Made by a program: the position numbers and the translations under genes
Origin: Varanus komodoensis
Lineage: Eukaryota; Chordata; Lepidosauria; Squamata; Varanidae
Length of the DNA stretch: 64,000 nucleotides
Reading direction: 5' to 3'
NCBI RefSeq assembly: GCF_004798865.1
Contig: NW_025335568.1
Coordinates: forward strand, 49,827,058 to 49,891,057
The notes under the pieces: model-generated
Seen by the model: the letters and a program-made list of their open reading frames with translations, nothing else
Told to the model about the DNA's origin: nothing
The model's database searches: none
In this document: positions 34,400-46,099 of the stretch, one piece after another
How positions within the stretch are numbered: position 1 is the stretch's first letter
Layout of the letters: the number at the start of each line of letters is the position of its first letter

Positions 34400-34760
34400 A
34401 TGAACATAAGAAGAGCCATGTGAAATCAAAACAAGTGTACATCTGGTCCAATAGTCTGTTCATACCGTGGTCGACCAGCTGCCCATGGGAAACCCATTAG
34501 CAGGACATGAGCACAACAGCACACTCTGGCCCATGTTCCCCAGCAGCTGGTGTTCCCAAGCATACTGACTGTTTCTGATACTGGAGGTAGCATATCGTCA
34601 TTAGTGCTAGTAGTCCTCTTCTCCGGGAATACGTCCAATCCCATTTAAAGCTGCCCAAATTGGTGGCCATTCTACATCTTGTGCAATTCCATAGTTTGAC
34701 CATTTTCTGTTTGAAGAAGTCCTTCCATTTGTCCATCCTGAATCTCCCAATAGTCATCTT
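34400..34760 (-). mobile_element. CR1-type LINE 3' end, minus strand
   Basis: The minus frame reads IGRFRMDKWKDFFKQKMVKL then WNCTRCRMATNLGSFKWDWT. This matches the CR1-group ending F..R...FF...V.LWN....VMATNLDGFK. The 3' untranslated part holds TACTGGAGGTAGCATATCG and CCCAGCAGCTGGTGTTCCCA on the plus strand, and the terminus is GAACATAAGAAG, the reversed (TTATGTTC) end repeat of this subfamily. Same subfamily as 46,893-47,110. The 162-codon minus frame over this area is open by chance in part and is not a host gene. Confidence 0.75.
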
Positions 34761-35899
34761 CATGAGATAACTCTGGAATCTACAGGTAATATGAGAAGTT
34801 TCTATGAATAGGAATTTGGATTCCTCACCAAACTGGCTTTTTTTTCTGATTTGTGCAAATTCCGGGGGTTTGCAGACAATTTTGTAGGCTTTTCCTTTAG
34901 TGGGAGTAGGGTAATTTATACATTTTTTGTTTGCAAATGTGCATTTGCATAATTGTCCATAATAGGCAGAAGTGCACATTGGCAAATAAATGAAATTCTC
35001 ATACAGAATTTCTTTCTCACACAGGAAAAAATCTGATTATGTCAATGAACAGATGACAGAATGAAAAATGCCTGACGATCTATGAAACAACAATAGAATG
35101 GATTTGATAAAGTCTGGCTGGGAATTCCGAAAGTTGCAATCTAGTACATCAGGAAGGGACCAAATGGGGAATACCTGTTCTATAGTTATAAAAAACAAAA
35201 ATGATGTATAAGAACAAACATTCCTGCTTTTGTTCTGGAATGTGTTTCCACTCTGCATTGGCACATACCATGTGTATGTGTGCATCCTTTTCCCCACTGA
35301 TGGAGTAATGCTTGTGCACCATGGCAGTACTTTCCCTTTCTTCAGCATCCTTAGAATCAGAAAAAGGCACTATTATAACCTATAGCATCTAGTTAGAGAG
35401 CACCATCATGGGGAAAAAGAGCGAAAACTCTCACAGAGCCAGCAGTTCTTGGAGCAGCTCTGGGACTGCATGCTGGATTGTGTTGGTCATCAGCATCTTT
35501 AAGCCTTTCTCATTAGCATAGTCATTAGATGCCCTCAAGGAGTTATTTTATAGATATAGATGAACTAAGCATGCAAAAAAATGTTTCAGCGCATCCTCAC
35601 CTCCTGTGATGAGTATTCCTGCTCAGGATGCCAGTCAGCCAGCCTTTCCTCTCTCTGCAGAAGAATATGCTCAGTGCAGCTTGGGAAGGCCCTTCCATCC
35701 CTTTCCTTTCCCCGCTGTGTTCCACCTTTCTTTTCCAAATGACCTTCAGCACTGTATAGCTATTGAGCAAGCTCAATCTTCATTGGGTTGTTTTGTTTAT
35801 TGAAGATTTTACCCTGTTAGCATTTGGGATTTTTAAAATGTACCTCTGCAACCCTTTTGGATTCTGCTGAGGATGCTGAAACCGCCTGCCCATTTCTTG
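34761..35899. other. Unrecognised non-coding stretch
   Basis: No feature recognised. 35,585-35,760 is locally CT-rich. Confidence 0.45.
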
Positions 35900-36300
35900 G
35901 TGGCCCTATTTATTTATTTATACATGTATTGATGGGCCACCTATAACTGCCAAGGCCTTCCTAAGTAGTTTAATATGTTTTACAGTGCATGAAACATATT
36001 AAACGGAATAAAACACATTAAAACCTATGAAAACACAACAGCAATATAAAAAGGGCTACAGTATTCAGGCTAAGGATTAAAAAATTTCCTTAAAAGGTAT
36101 GTCTTCACCTGGCACCAAAAGGAACAGAAAGATGGCACCAGGTGAATTTCCCTTGGGAGGGAATTCGAAAGATGGCCCTTCGCCTGGTTGCCGCCCCTCT
36201 CATCTCCCTGAGGGGTGGTTCTTGTAGAAGGGCCTCCTGAACTGATCTGAGGGGGCAGGTAGGTATATATGGGTGCAGGCGTTCCTTTAGATTTTGGTCA
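35900..36300 (-). mobile_element. L2-like LINE 3' end, minus strand
   Basis: Starts with reversed tail TATTTATTTATTTATACATG and GGGCCACCTATAACTGCCAA, then ATTAAACGGAATAAAACACA. It reaches the coding end near 36,140-36,190 (GGGAGGGAATTCGAAAGATG; CCTTCGCCTGGTTGCCGCCC), the reversed RAFS.VAP.LWN region. Layout matches 31,590 and 60,915. Confidence 0.6.
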
Positions 36301-38564
36301 CATTTCTAGCACCACTTGCCACCTCGGTTTTATATTAGGAGTGATGTTCTCATGAGCCACCAAAGTTCCTCTAGAACTCACAGTTCCCCCTGGCCATCAG
36401 CTCATTGTGGGATCTGGGGCATGGCCTTGACTATGTTCTCATTTCATGCCAAATGCCTTAACCACCCATTTCCCATAAATCAGCAGTGCCACAGACAGCC
36501 CTTGATTATCTCAGAGGCTGAATAGTGTTATTTTTATAGCTTAATGAAAATAGATGGCTACTTTTGAAAATATCACATCGTATAAAACTTGAAGGCTTTT
36601 AATAACTGCATGTCTTTCAACAGAATGTGTGTTCAAATCTCTCCCTTGAGTAACATATTTTAATCCTTTTTACATCACATGTGAAATGTCTCAGCACCAT
36701 CAACCTAACCAAATGAAGTCAGAGTAAAAGACTTAAGGCTGCAATGAAGAGCTGTTAATGTTTCAGGGACAAATCATGAATAGCTTGCATATCTACTGGA
36801 GCAAGATCAGCTTCTGCAGCAAATGGAACCTTTCTCTCCCTCTCCCCTTGCCCTGTAGTTCCTCCCTTCTCCAACTCACCAAAAACTCACCAGAAACCAG
36901 AAACCTGCATCATGATGGAAGCTCTGCCAGTCACCCGCATCAGTGATCTGCATGTTCCCAGCCATACGAAGTAGAAATTGAGACAATTTCCCCCTTCTTT
37001 TGTTTTATTTCTTGTCATCTCATGGTGGCCTTAGTCCCCCTGAAATTCCAGACAATAAGCCTTACCAACTGGGGCTAGCCCAAGATAATTTGCTGCTGGA
37101 GGAAAAGGGCAAGGAGACCCCTCCCCATCATTCCAGATAGAGAAGTCAGCCGTTGAGATACACCTCAACCCAATGGGATGATGTCTTCCAGCCCACCTGG
37201 GGCAGAAGGATAATTTAGGGGGCTAGAACAAGTTCTATAGCAGATGCCGTTCTGTCCTTCAGCAGAAGGAAATCACTGTGAAGTTCAGGAGAGACTGCCA
37301 GAAGGCTTCCTCCATCATCCCCCCACCCCAGTATCTGACCCAGAGGTGATTGCCACACTTTAATGGTAGGGCCAGCATCTTAGAAACCTGGAGCAGTCTA
37401 AGTAGCTCTTTGTGCTGGGAGGAAATAACACTATCAGGAGTGCTGTAGTGGTGCATTCTGAAAGAACCCACTATAGCCATGTCTCTGCAAAGGAGAATTA
37501 AACAATGCAAGCAGCGGTGTTGACCCACTGTGTGTAATGCATACGTACAGATGCAAATTCATAAATCATCGCTTTAATGTAAATAGAAATGCAATTCATC
37601 TCAGTACTCTGTGCTGGCTCAGTCGGCTCTGCCAGCTGCAGATGGACAGCCTCAAGGCTCCAGCTGCTCTTTCTTATGGCTCTTGACTTAAACTGGATTG
37701 GGACAGGGCAGCCCTTTGAAGAGAGAACTCTTCAGCCCTACAAACAGAGGATTGCCTTCTGCAAAGTACAGCATCTGGAACCCTACCTAGTGGTGTCATA
37801 ATATTTAACATGAGCAGCACTAGAAAGAAGAATTCATTTTACAAATCTAGTATATCATACTCTGCTGAATGGAAAAACTTTCTTTCTTTCTGAACTCTAA
37901 TTTGCCCAGCTGTTTGTAAAAAGTAAAAAAATACAAGTTTTACTTCATGGAAGATTCTGAAATCTTCAGGCTGAGTGGTCTCTCCCTCTCTTACACACAC
38001 ACACAAACACACACAACTATCTCCTTATTATCTCCTTTGCTTCAACTCAAATCTCCAAGTACTATGGAAAGTATTGTTAAAAAAGTATTGTGTATTAAAA
38101 TATGGCTTGAATAAAGAATGGAAAAATATAACTCTAATAATAGGATTCCAAGAAATTTAGTTAAAGACACCCCTCTGTGCTGATAATGATAGCATTTTAC
38201 TGCAGGGGATAATGAGTATTTTTGTTAAATTGCAGACGTAATAACTTTGCTGCATCTTAATACCAGGCATAGATCCTGATTATACATTCAAGCTAGTCAC
38301 ACTGAAAGAGAGCATGAATCATCATACATTGCTTTTAATGTTCTATTTTGCCATTTAGATGCACAACTGAAGATGACTTTTTGGCCAGAGGAATGGTTGC
38401 CAGAAGAGAAGCTTCTGACCATTACAGGCAGAAAGTTTCTAAAAAGTTTGTATCCACAAGGAAACAGTCCAGCACTGAATAAAATGGACAGTATTAACTT
38501 AAGACCCAAATTACCTGTTCATTATCTGTGAGCAAAAGTGAACATTTCATATATCCCTAGAGGT
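36301..38564. other. Unrecognised stretch with a CA microsatellite
   Basis: (CA)n with one interruption lies at 37,992-38,015. The rest has no recognised gene or repeat. Confidence 0.45.
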
Positions 38565-38790
38565 CAGTCCATCCATCCATCCATCCATCCACCCATCCAT
38601 CCACATACATGCACTCCATATCCATCCATTCACCCAAAAACATACTATATCCATACATACATACACAGAGAAAAAGAGACATCCCATATCCATCCATTGC
38701 CTACTCATCTCATATCCAACCCTCCCTGCCCATACAACCCAATCCAAGACCCTCTCCACCCATACACACAGAATATACATTCATCCATAA
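38565..38790 (+). repeat. CATC/CATA-rich decayed simple-repeat tract
   Basis: (CATC)n is near-perfect at 38,569-38,604 and grades into scattered CATC, CATA and CCAT words for about 190 bases more. It looks like a long microsatellite that has decayed at one end. It accounts for the histidine/proline/serine-rich frames on the plus strand and their complements. Confidence 0.8.
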
Positions 38791-39409
38791 CTTAAAGATG
38801 AACAGAAGCCTTTAAAACAAATAAAAACATTGACCACATTTCAACCAGGTTTCACAATCCCCAAAGAAGCCTTTTTAAGAGATAGAGGGAAAAAGTATAA
38901 CTGTCTCCAGACAAACCCTTTTAAAAAGTACAAAAAGGAAATACACCAGGTTAGGGTTCATAGCATCCACATCCAAGATGACGGCTGACAATGACTTCCT
39001 TTTACCTTCCCTCCTGGCCTATTGCTGGTGAGCACATCAGAAGACCAAATACTCTCAGCTTGTAACTGTTTGCGCTTCGAGAGGGTCCTAAAGCAAGTTG
39101 AAATCCCTGTACAATAAAGAAATACTGGTAAACCTGTTTGGATTCATTGTAAAGCAGAACAACAAAAAAGAAAGCCATGATAAAGTGTAAGCATCTCTCT
39201 CTCTCTCTCTCTTGGCAACCATATTCATCTTAAATATGTGCTTACTCTGTTCTAAAGCAGAGGAGGAAAAGCTCTTCATTAACTAAAAAGAAATGTGTGA
39301 GGGATGGAGAGAAAACCATCCCTTTACCTTGATGAGCTCCTTGCACTGAAGCCATTTCACCCCTGCCTTACAATGGAGCTTGGCTCAGGTGGTGGTGGGG
39401 CTGCTTATC
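38791..39409. other. Unrecognised stretch with a CT microsatellite
   Basis: (CT)n occurs at about 39,194-39,212. Nothing else is recognised before the hAT element. Confidence 0.45.
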
Positions 39410-39417
39410 ATCTACGG

Positions 39418-39630
39418 CAGGGGTCTCAAACTCGTGGCCCGCGGGCCAATTGCCGGGATGGACGGGGCACGGGGGAGGGGCCCTGTGGCCTTCAAAGCGC
39501 CGACGGCGCCCGGGCCGGCCGCGGGATGAGCGGCCCACCACCACCGCGGTGGTGGAATACTTGATGCGGCCCAGCCTCACCCAGACTCTACTTCCAGCGG
39601 CCCCCAGGTAAGTTGAGTTTGAGACCCCTG
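39418..39630. mobile_element. Compact GC-rich hAT MITE with exact terminal repeats
   Basis: 213 bases bounded by CAGGGGTCTCAAACTC and its exact reverse complement GAGTTTGAGACCCCTG, 16/16 matching. The flanks are ATCTACGG (39,410-39,417) and ATCTACAC (39,631-39,638), an 8-base duplication with two mismatches, the length hAT transposases make. The interior is strikingly GC- and CpG-rich (CCCGCGGGCC, GCGCCGACGGCGCCCGGGCC). Unlost CpGs and intact ends point to a fairly young insertion. No transposase, so it was moved by a partner element. The long frames across it are artefacts of its GC content. Confidence 0.9.
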
Positions 39631-39638
39631 ATCTACAC

Positions 39639-40859
39639 AGTACAGTGAAGTAAGGAGGGTGGTGGGATTTGCTCCTTTCCCTCAAATCCTTCTTTTCATG
39701 TAACCAAAATGCACACACGCTTTGCCTGTTCTCCTCCAGGGAGGGTACTGCTCTGTTCAAAGGCATTCTCTGTTTGAAAGGTTGTCCCATCCGTAAAGGT
39801 GAAGAATCATAGAAAAAAGGGAGGTGGGGGTTTGGCATGGCCTGTTGCTGGACAGCTTGTGCTGGACAGGCACACAGGCCCTGGGGCAAATCTTCCCCAC
39901 TGTGGAGCTATTTATCAGGTTTCTCTTAAACAATATTAATAACACCTAAACTTGTATTTATATCTGTACATTATTATGTACACCTTTTACATAAATCTGT
40001 GTCTTCTGTCTTTTTTTTCTTCGTTCTGGGTTGGGTGATGCACGTCTTCTTTTTGGATAAGTAGCCACCCTCTTCACACAGATTGGCCCTGAGATGAGCA
40101 TAGAATGAGGATTTCAGCCACTGAGTTTAGCCAATTCATTTCTTTTATGTACTTCATGGCCACAATCCAGCACAAAATTAGTCATGCTTCAGCATCATTG
40201 AATTGAGCAGGGTTGGGGACAATATATTTGGCAGCTAACTATCATTAAGCTAAAAGGGGAGGCATTGGGAGCAGAGTGATCAGTTTACTGTGATGTTTGG
40301 ATCTCCATTATGCCAAGCCCAGTGTGACAAACTGTGTGTACGAATTGAGGCTACACATTGTGAGGGACCATTTCAGACTCTTCAGTCTGGTTCCAGTGCC
40401 TATTTCCTTCATGCAGAGGAATTAGAACACGATATTTCCTGCAGACCATGAAGTGAACAGCTCTTCTGGGATCAGGGTGTTTTCTCCGTTCTGTTTCATT
40501 GATGTTTATTTTATCCCCTTTTTCTGTGTGACTACAGCCACCACTCAGTGCTTTCCTTTCCTCACAGCAGGAATAGGTGCTAAATAGTTGATACTGATCA
40601 AATACATGGAAAAGTAATCCTTAAACATCTACCCTACAAGTTTTACCAGTGGGCTGTTACCAGTGAAAACTCACATCCAGGAGCACGTCCAGATCTGAGA
40701 GGGCCCATGCCAACTAAACTCTGGTGGACATCTCCTGCACTGGAAGGTTCCTGGTCACAGGCTTGTCTGGTGGCAGAAGCAGGTGTCTCTGGGCCACCAT
40801 TTTAAGTTTCCTCATAACTGAGTGATGATACATAGGAAGCACTGTTGTGACTGTTATTA
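39639..40859. other. Unrecognised non-coding stretch
   Basis: No gene or family recognised on either strand. Confidence 0.45.
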
Positions 40860-41150
40860 TGTGCTGTCATCTCTGATTCTTGGCAACTCTTTTAAAGAAT
40901 GCCTTTCAAAACACCTTGTTCTTGACAGCCCTTCTCAGCCTCTTCTAAACGCAAGACTGTGGCTTCCTTTATGGAATTGCTCCATCTTATAGTTGGTCTT
41001 CACTTTTTTCTTCTGCCTTTGACTTCCCCTAGCAGGATTGTCATCTCCAGGAAGTTTTGCTTTTTCATGATATGCCTCAATTTTTCATTTTTGCTTCCAG
41101 AGTAAATCCTGGTTTTATTTGATCCAGGACTAAGGTTACAATAATCTTAC
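40860..41150 (-). mobile_element. RTE/BovB-like LINE ORF2 end, minus strand
   Basis: The reverse complement translates as VLDQIKPGFTLEAKMKN, followed in shifting frames by residues equal to the SLE..MLG..EG.RRRGR..MRW and W..LVHRV..SR blocks (for example from CCTGCTAGGGGAAGTCAAAG). This is the C-terminal end of an RTE-type LINE related to, but distinct from, the BovB copy at 59,925. Several stops and frame changes make it old. Confidence 0.55.
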
Positions 41151-42404
41151 CTAGAATCCAACTCTCTTCTGTTCACTAGACTTCATCTTATGCTCAGCCC
41201 TGGCTCAGGAAGCAAGTGGAGCTGAGAGGAAGCCCATGGATACTACTGAAACTCCGGTTGTGCAACTGGCAAACTTCTTCTGCAACACATACAGTTGAAA
41301 CAAAGGCCACAAGTGATGTGCGTAAAAGAGGCATGGTGAGCATTGAATGAATCCTTGGTGTGTTCACCCAGAAGCCAGACTCATGGCCATGAGAAAGTGG
41401 GAGCCAAGCCCAGGGACTCTAACAGATTCCCACCTCCAAAATGGATTCCTCACACATCCCTAACAGGAGCCCACTTGCTTGTCTTTCTTCAGTCCAGGTA
41501 TTTGAAAAGCTCTCCCTAAGGGAGGTGTCCTGGGACACTGGGGCCCTGGCAGCTGCCCAAAGGTACCGGGTAGTGGTCTCAGGCTTGCTTATGCTACAGT
41601 ATGCCAGCTTCACCACAGCAGTTTTGCTTGCTAATGCCTTGTGTGTTCTTTACACGTCCTTGCATTGGTGCAGGCACTGTTGAAGCAACCTCATTTTGTT
41701 GCAAATCAAAGAGTAAGAGCTTGACTGGGCCAGGTTTGCCTTGGCTATACCAGGCAGAATGGGCTAAGCAGAAGCATAGAGCATATACTTCTTTGGAAGA
41801 TGGACCAACTGAATGTCTGAAGGACTGTTGTGAGTGGAGGAAACTGCTGGTTCAGGATCTGTCTCTAGGCCCTTCACTGAGGAAGAAATAACCTCACTGG
41901 ACAACACTGAGAACATTGACTAGAAATAAGCAGATCTTCTCAGTCCTCAAGATACACAGAAAGTAGCATTATACAGGGGTGAGACTAGCCCTATCACCTA
42001 CGGGAAGAAAGTTCCAAAATTAGCCGGGGCCCATCCAAATGCAAGATAACTAGGCGGTCAAAACTAGAAATGTGCAAATCTGCAAAATCAAGCTCACCAG
42101 TGTTCTCAGAACTGCAGTGCCACCTCATGAATAGTCTGTTCATGAACAGTGTACTTTTACCCACAAGGAGTCCATTTTCCTCAGGTAGATGTTTCTGAGT
42201 ACGGGATCCTGCAACTTTAGGCTACCCTAGGTCTGAGCATCTGCTCAGCGTCTACCACCAAACCAGAGAGAGCGCTAACCACATCTTGAGGGCAATGACA
42301 TTCAGTCACCTCACCTGAGAGCCTTAACCTGCCTTAAGATCCCCCACCATGGTTAGCTCCTCCACAGCATTCAGCTTGGGAGCTTCCAGGCCATGCAGTG
42401 TGGA
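41151..42404. other. Unrecognised non-coding stretch
   Basis: No feature recognised. Frames of 65-96 codons at 41,419-41,891 overlap on opposite strands and lack domains. Confidence 0.4.
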
Positions 42405-42520
42405 GGGCACCCAGACAGGTGGCCCATTTACACATGAGAGGGTTAAAAGGGTGAGAGACAGAGGGGAGCATGTAATCCCCACTCCCAACATCGCCATGTG
42501 CTTAGTTCCTCTGTAGGCGT
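42405..42520 (+). repeat. Family X, partial copy 3
   Basis: CATGAGAGGGTTAAAAGGGT and AATCCCCACTCCCAACATCG match CATGAGAGGGTTGAAAGGGC and CCATCCCCAGCATCCCCAC of the 33,980 copy, in order. The match fades on both sides. Confidence 0.4.
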
Positions 42521-43127
42521 TAAGCACAAAGGTCTACAGCGGGTGGTAAGCAAGTTTGGGTAACCACACACACACACTTCCCTATGATTGAGAACCCGGA
42601 TAAAACAGGTTGTGTTTGTGCCCACCCTACCACACCGTGCACACACATTTCAGTCCCCCCTAAAGGCCTGCATAGGACTACATTTGTCCGTAAATCCAAC
42701 ACTGCTCACTCTGACTGTGGCAGCTCTCCAGGGTACAGGTGCTGGAGAAATCCACAACTGATTCAAAGGAGTTCATGTTTCTGTTAATATGACTCACGGT
42801 ATCCACAGTGGCCCACATTTTCCAAGTCAGGCAGATCTCACAGACCAGTCACCCAGAGCATTACTTGTGGGATGGACTTGTAGAAATGTGCATTGGCACA
42901 GATGTGTATTTGCACTTACGCATATTACCATTAATGCATATTTGCTCTGACAGGCGCTTGCACAGGTGGAATAAAATTCTTGTACATGCCTAAAAGCAAT
43001 CACATTTTGTTAATGAACAAACGGACAAAGGAAAGACTCTTGCCAATCCACAGAATACAGAGGGAACAGAGTTAACAATATTCATACAAAAAAGCCTTTC
43101 TCATCCGCTGCTTTCAGATATTCTGCT
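42521..43127. other. Unrecognised non-coding stretch
   Basis: A short (AC)n run lies at about 42,567-42,580. Nothing else is recognised. Confidence 0.45.
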
Positions 43128-43215
43128 AATTGCAGATGTCAGGGATCAAAGCTGGGACCTCCTGCTACAAACAGGTGCTCTTCCATTAAGCAAAGGTCCT
43201 TCCCTCAATCTTCTG
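43128..43215 (-). mobile_element. Second tRNA-derived SINE family, head fragment
   Basis: The plus strand reads GCAGATGTCAGGGATCAAAG, CTGGGACCTCCTGCTACAAA and GTGCTCTTCCATTAAGCAAA. In reverse this is an A-box region (TTAATGGAAGAGCACC) and a B box near CTTTGATCCCTGACATCTGC, the tRNA-like head of the family at 25,497 and 62,880. The body is missing. Confidence 0.6.
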
Positions 43216-43477
43216 CCCTATCAGGCCCAGGGGCAGGTCCTTAATGGCTGCCAGCTACAGCTCTTTTTCAGCATAAATTGAACCGTCTGCCTGCTGTAGT
43301 GTTTGTGTTTGCTTTTATATTTTCCACATCCAGATGCCCAGGATTTCTCAAGAAAGTCAAGCTGGGTCCTTGCTCAAACTCCTCATTTTCCTGCTTGAAA
43401 GCCCAGTTCATCAACTCACAGACTTGGAAAGTGACATGTAGATATAAGAAATCATCATTAAGGCGTTGTCATCATCA

Positions 43478-43588
43478 TCAGGCTGTTATTGTGAGGATAA
43501 AATGGAGAGGAAGAGAACCTCATAAACCACCTTGGGTTCCATGAAAGAGGAAGAAAGGTTGGATATAAATTCAATGTGGCAATAACAA
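43478..43588 (+). mobile_element. MIR-like SINE, 3' half
   Basis: GGCTGTTATTGTGAGGATAA, AATGGAGAGGAAGAGAACCT, AAACCACCTTGGGTTCCATG and GGTTGGATATAAATTCAATG follow the core-plus-tail part of the SINE at 24,645. The tRNA head is absent. Confidence 0.65.
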
Positions 43589-44162
43589 TGTGCAATAATG
43601 CAGCATTAGCTCATGTAGGAAAGAACTAATAATACTTGGCTTCTTGGTCTTGATTCTTGTCATTTCAGTTGTACATCTCTTTATTAGTTAGCACAAACTT
43701 TCAGCTCTTGAGGCCATTCCGTGTTAAAATGGTGCTGCCATTTTCTCTGCGTCATACTTGCTTGCACATCTCCAAGTTGGAGAATATAATAACTTCAGGT
43801 CAGAAGGTTGCATTTTTCTTTTATTCCTCTCAATCAGACTAAGGAAGATGAAGCTCTTTGCACCAAGCATTCCAATGACTTCTGCAAATTTGAAATACCA
43901 GGCCCTGCATGCTGCCCTTTTCCACATATGGCCACTGCTATGTGGAAGAAAAAAGACACAAAGAAGTCAGTGGTTTTCCAGAGTCCATAGAATTTTGTTG
44001 AAGTGGGTGGCTCAATAAAATGCAATATGTCAATAATGGCATGGAAATTACTTGGCTCAGAGAGGATTCCAGCTTCATAAACATTAGTATTGTGTGGGCT
44101 TAAAGAAGATGATGCAAAACTTGGGAACTGCTATGTAGGTATTTCCCAATAGAATTCTCTAT
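43589..44162. other. Unrecognised non-coding stretch
   Basis: No feature recognised. Confidence 0.45.
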
Positions 44163-44275
44163 AAAAGGGGAGGAGTGTTAGTAATTTATATCCCTTCCTT
44201 CTCTCCCAAGGATGAGCTTCCAAGGCAGCTAACAGTCATAAACCAATAACCATAAAAAATAAAGCAGCTGAGCAA
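44163..44275 (-). mobile_element. LINE/SINE 3' tail fragment (L2-type)
   Basis: GTAATTTATATCCCTTCCTT, then AAGGCAGCTAACAGTCATAA and AACCATAAAAAATAAAGC, is the reversed L2-type 3' tail (…GCTGCCTTGG…GGGATATAAAT). No coding part remains. Confidence 0.5.
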
Positions 44276-44944
44276 ACCAGACTTTTTGTTGATTGCTCTA
44301 CCCATTGTAAGCCCACTGTCCCTTCAAAACTGTTTCCAGAGGTTTGTGTACCCTCCAGAGCAGCATAGGGAAGTAAGTGGTAGATGTTGTCATTGTCCCA
44401 GTAATCAAAAAGTCCTGGAGTTTCATCCATGTTTTCTAAGCATTATCTATATATCTAGCAGGATGAGAAGGCAAGAGCCTGCAGGTGTTACATGGACCAC
44501 ACTACTTCAGACTGCAGGTAAGCAATGACATTTTGGAATGCCCTCCCACATGTACAAAACTCTCTATTTGCAAAAGACAAGCACATGTAGGAGAAAATAT
44601 CTAAATTTCCCTATTATGCTCATGTTCTGCTTGCAGCAAATAGTACATTCAAAAGTTGATTCTGCTCTACCAGTAAAATAGTATACATTATTCTTCTTTC
44701 AGACCTTGACCAGCTCATTCCTATCACAGTTTCCTATATATGCGCATAAGTATCTAGAGATGGAATTCCAAAAGTGCACTAGTAGTCATGTTGGCTCTCC
44801 TGTAAGGTGGATTCAGGATCTGCCTTTCATATGATGAAGGACTTTCCATAAGTTGAAGGACTCTGCTTGAATCTGAGTTATGTGGGTTGTCTTTGAAACA
44901 TGAGTTGTCAAAATTGTGTTGTCTGAACCCAGCTCTGCTAACTA
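44276..44944. other. Unrecognised non-coding stretch
   Basis: No feature recognised. Confidence 0.45.
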
Positions 44945-45175
44945 CTTGTGGTCCTCTACCTGATTTTTGGGATCCCCCCCCCTCCCACACACACTGCAGC
45001 TTGGCCCATTCAGAAGTGCCTTCTTACTTTCTGTGCAGCATTTTCAGCGGGCTGGAAGGGCTGCTGTGGGAGGAAAGGGCCAGGAAGTCTACCTCCACCT
45101 GCAGAGCTAATCTGGCACCAATCTGGATCCAAGTCTCTGTCTGCAGTTCCATTGACTGGCATACATAATTGCAAT
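44945..45175 (-). repeat. Unclassified interspersed repeat, family Y copy 3
   Basis: Read in reverse: GACTTGGATCCAGATTGG, CCCGCTGAAAATGCTGCACA, GAAAGTAAGAAGGCAC, then GTGTGTGGGAGGGGGGGGAT and CCCAAAAATCAGG. The last block is nearly the same as GTGTGTGGAGGGGGGATCCT in copy 2. The frames here are short and differ between copies. Confidence 0.6.
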
Positions 45176-46099
45176 TGACAACGGTGAATCCTGACGTACA
45201 AAACTTTTACAATAAATCTCCATAACGCCAGTCAGATTAATGAATGCGCCTCTTTTCCTGTGCAAATGTTCCAGCATGGCTTAAGCAAAGCAAGCTGTAC
45301 TGTGAGGAGACATTATCCTGTGTTCTTTCTTATTACACTCTGTTGGAAAATAATTCTTGCTTGCAACAGTGTGGCAGCAGAAATGATTTAGGTATATACA
45401 AAACGATGCTATTTTGTCGCCTCTTATTGCAACGTGCTCTGAATACAAATTAAACTGAGTTCATGAATATCAGAAAGGAACTTGTGTAAGCTCACTAGTT
45501 TGCTGCCATAGTAACACTTCATCTTTTAGGGAGTGCGTAAGTTTGGCTTGAAGCTTTTTCCTGCACCCCCATTGCTCATACCAATGATGTAGAACTAGCA
45601 AGTAGAGATTGTAATTATATTTTATGGTCCATACCACAATGCAAGTGACGATAAAAAGGCTTAGGAACAAACTGTAAAGTTCTTTATAGTTATTCTGGTG
45701 CTGGTTGTACAAGTGCTGAATGAACCCAAAAAGAAAGAAAAAAAAGATTTGTGCATATACTCCATTATTATCAATAAAAGCCTGTATTTTCTCAAAGTTA
45801 AAAGTTAAGGATGAGCTCACCAAGTAACCAAAGCATGGGAGGATCAATGCTATTCCTCTGCAACCTTACAAGGTGGTCTATGAACAATGAAAATGACAAC
45901 ACTTAACCCAATTTGCCCTATAGAGATGAAACTAGTCTATGCATGTTGATTCGTCAGACCGTTTCTGGACCCAACTATAGGTGATGGTATTAAATGAAAA
46001 CTTGCCTGAAGTCTCCTTCCATATATACCTGCCCACACCCTAATATTATCCTTTGATGCCTCTGTCCAGGTGCCTTGCCAAATGACATGAGGTGCTTGG
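45176..46099. other. Unrecognised non-coding stretch
   Basis: The 125-codon minus frame at 45,470-45,847 is rich in F, L, Y and I, as AT-rich chance frames often are; no domain recognised. Confidence 0.4.

Noticed and set aside
34497-34985. 162-codon minus-strand frame
   Set aside because: Part of it is the CR1 ORF2 end; the rest is unrelated flank. Not a host gene.
39368-39889. 173-codon minus-strand frame
   Set aside because: It runs straight through the hAT MITE at 39,418-39,630, whose GC content removes stops.
45470-45847. Possible membrane protein (125 codons, very hydrophobic)
   Set aside because: AT-rich chance frame; no partner exon, start context or homologue.
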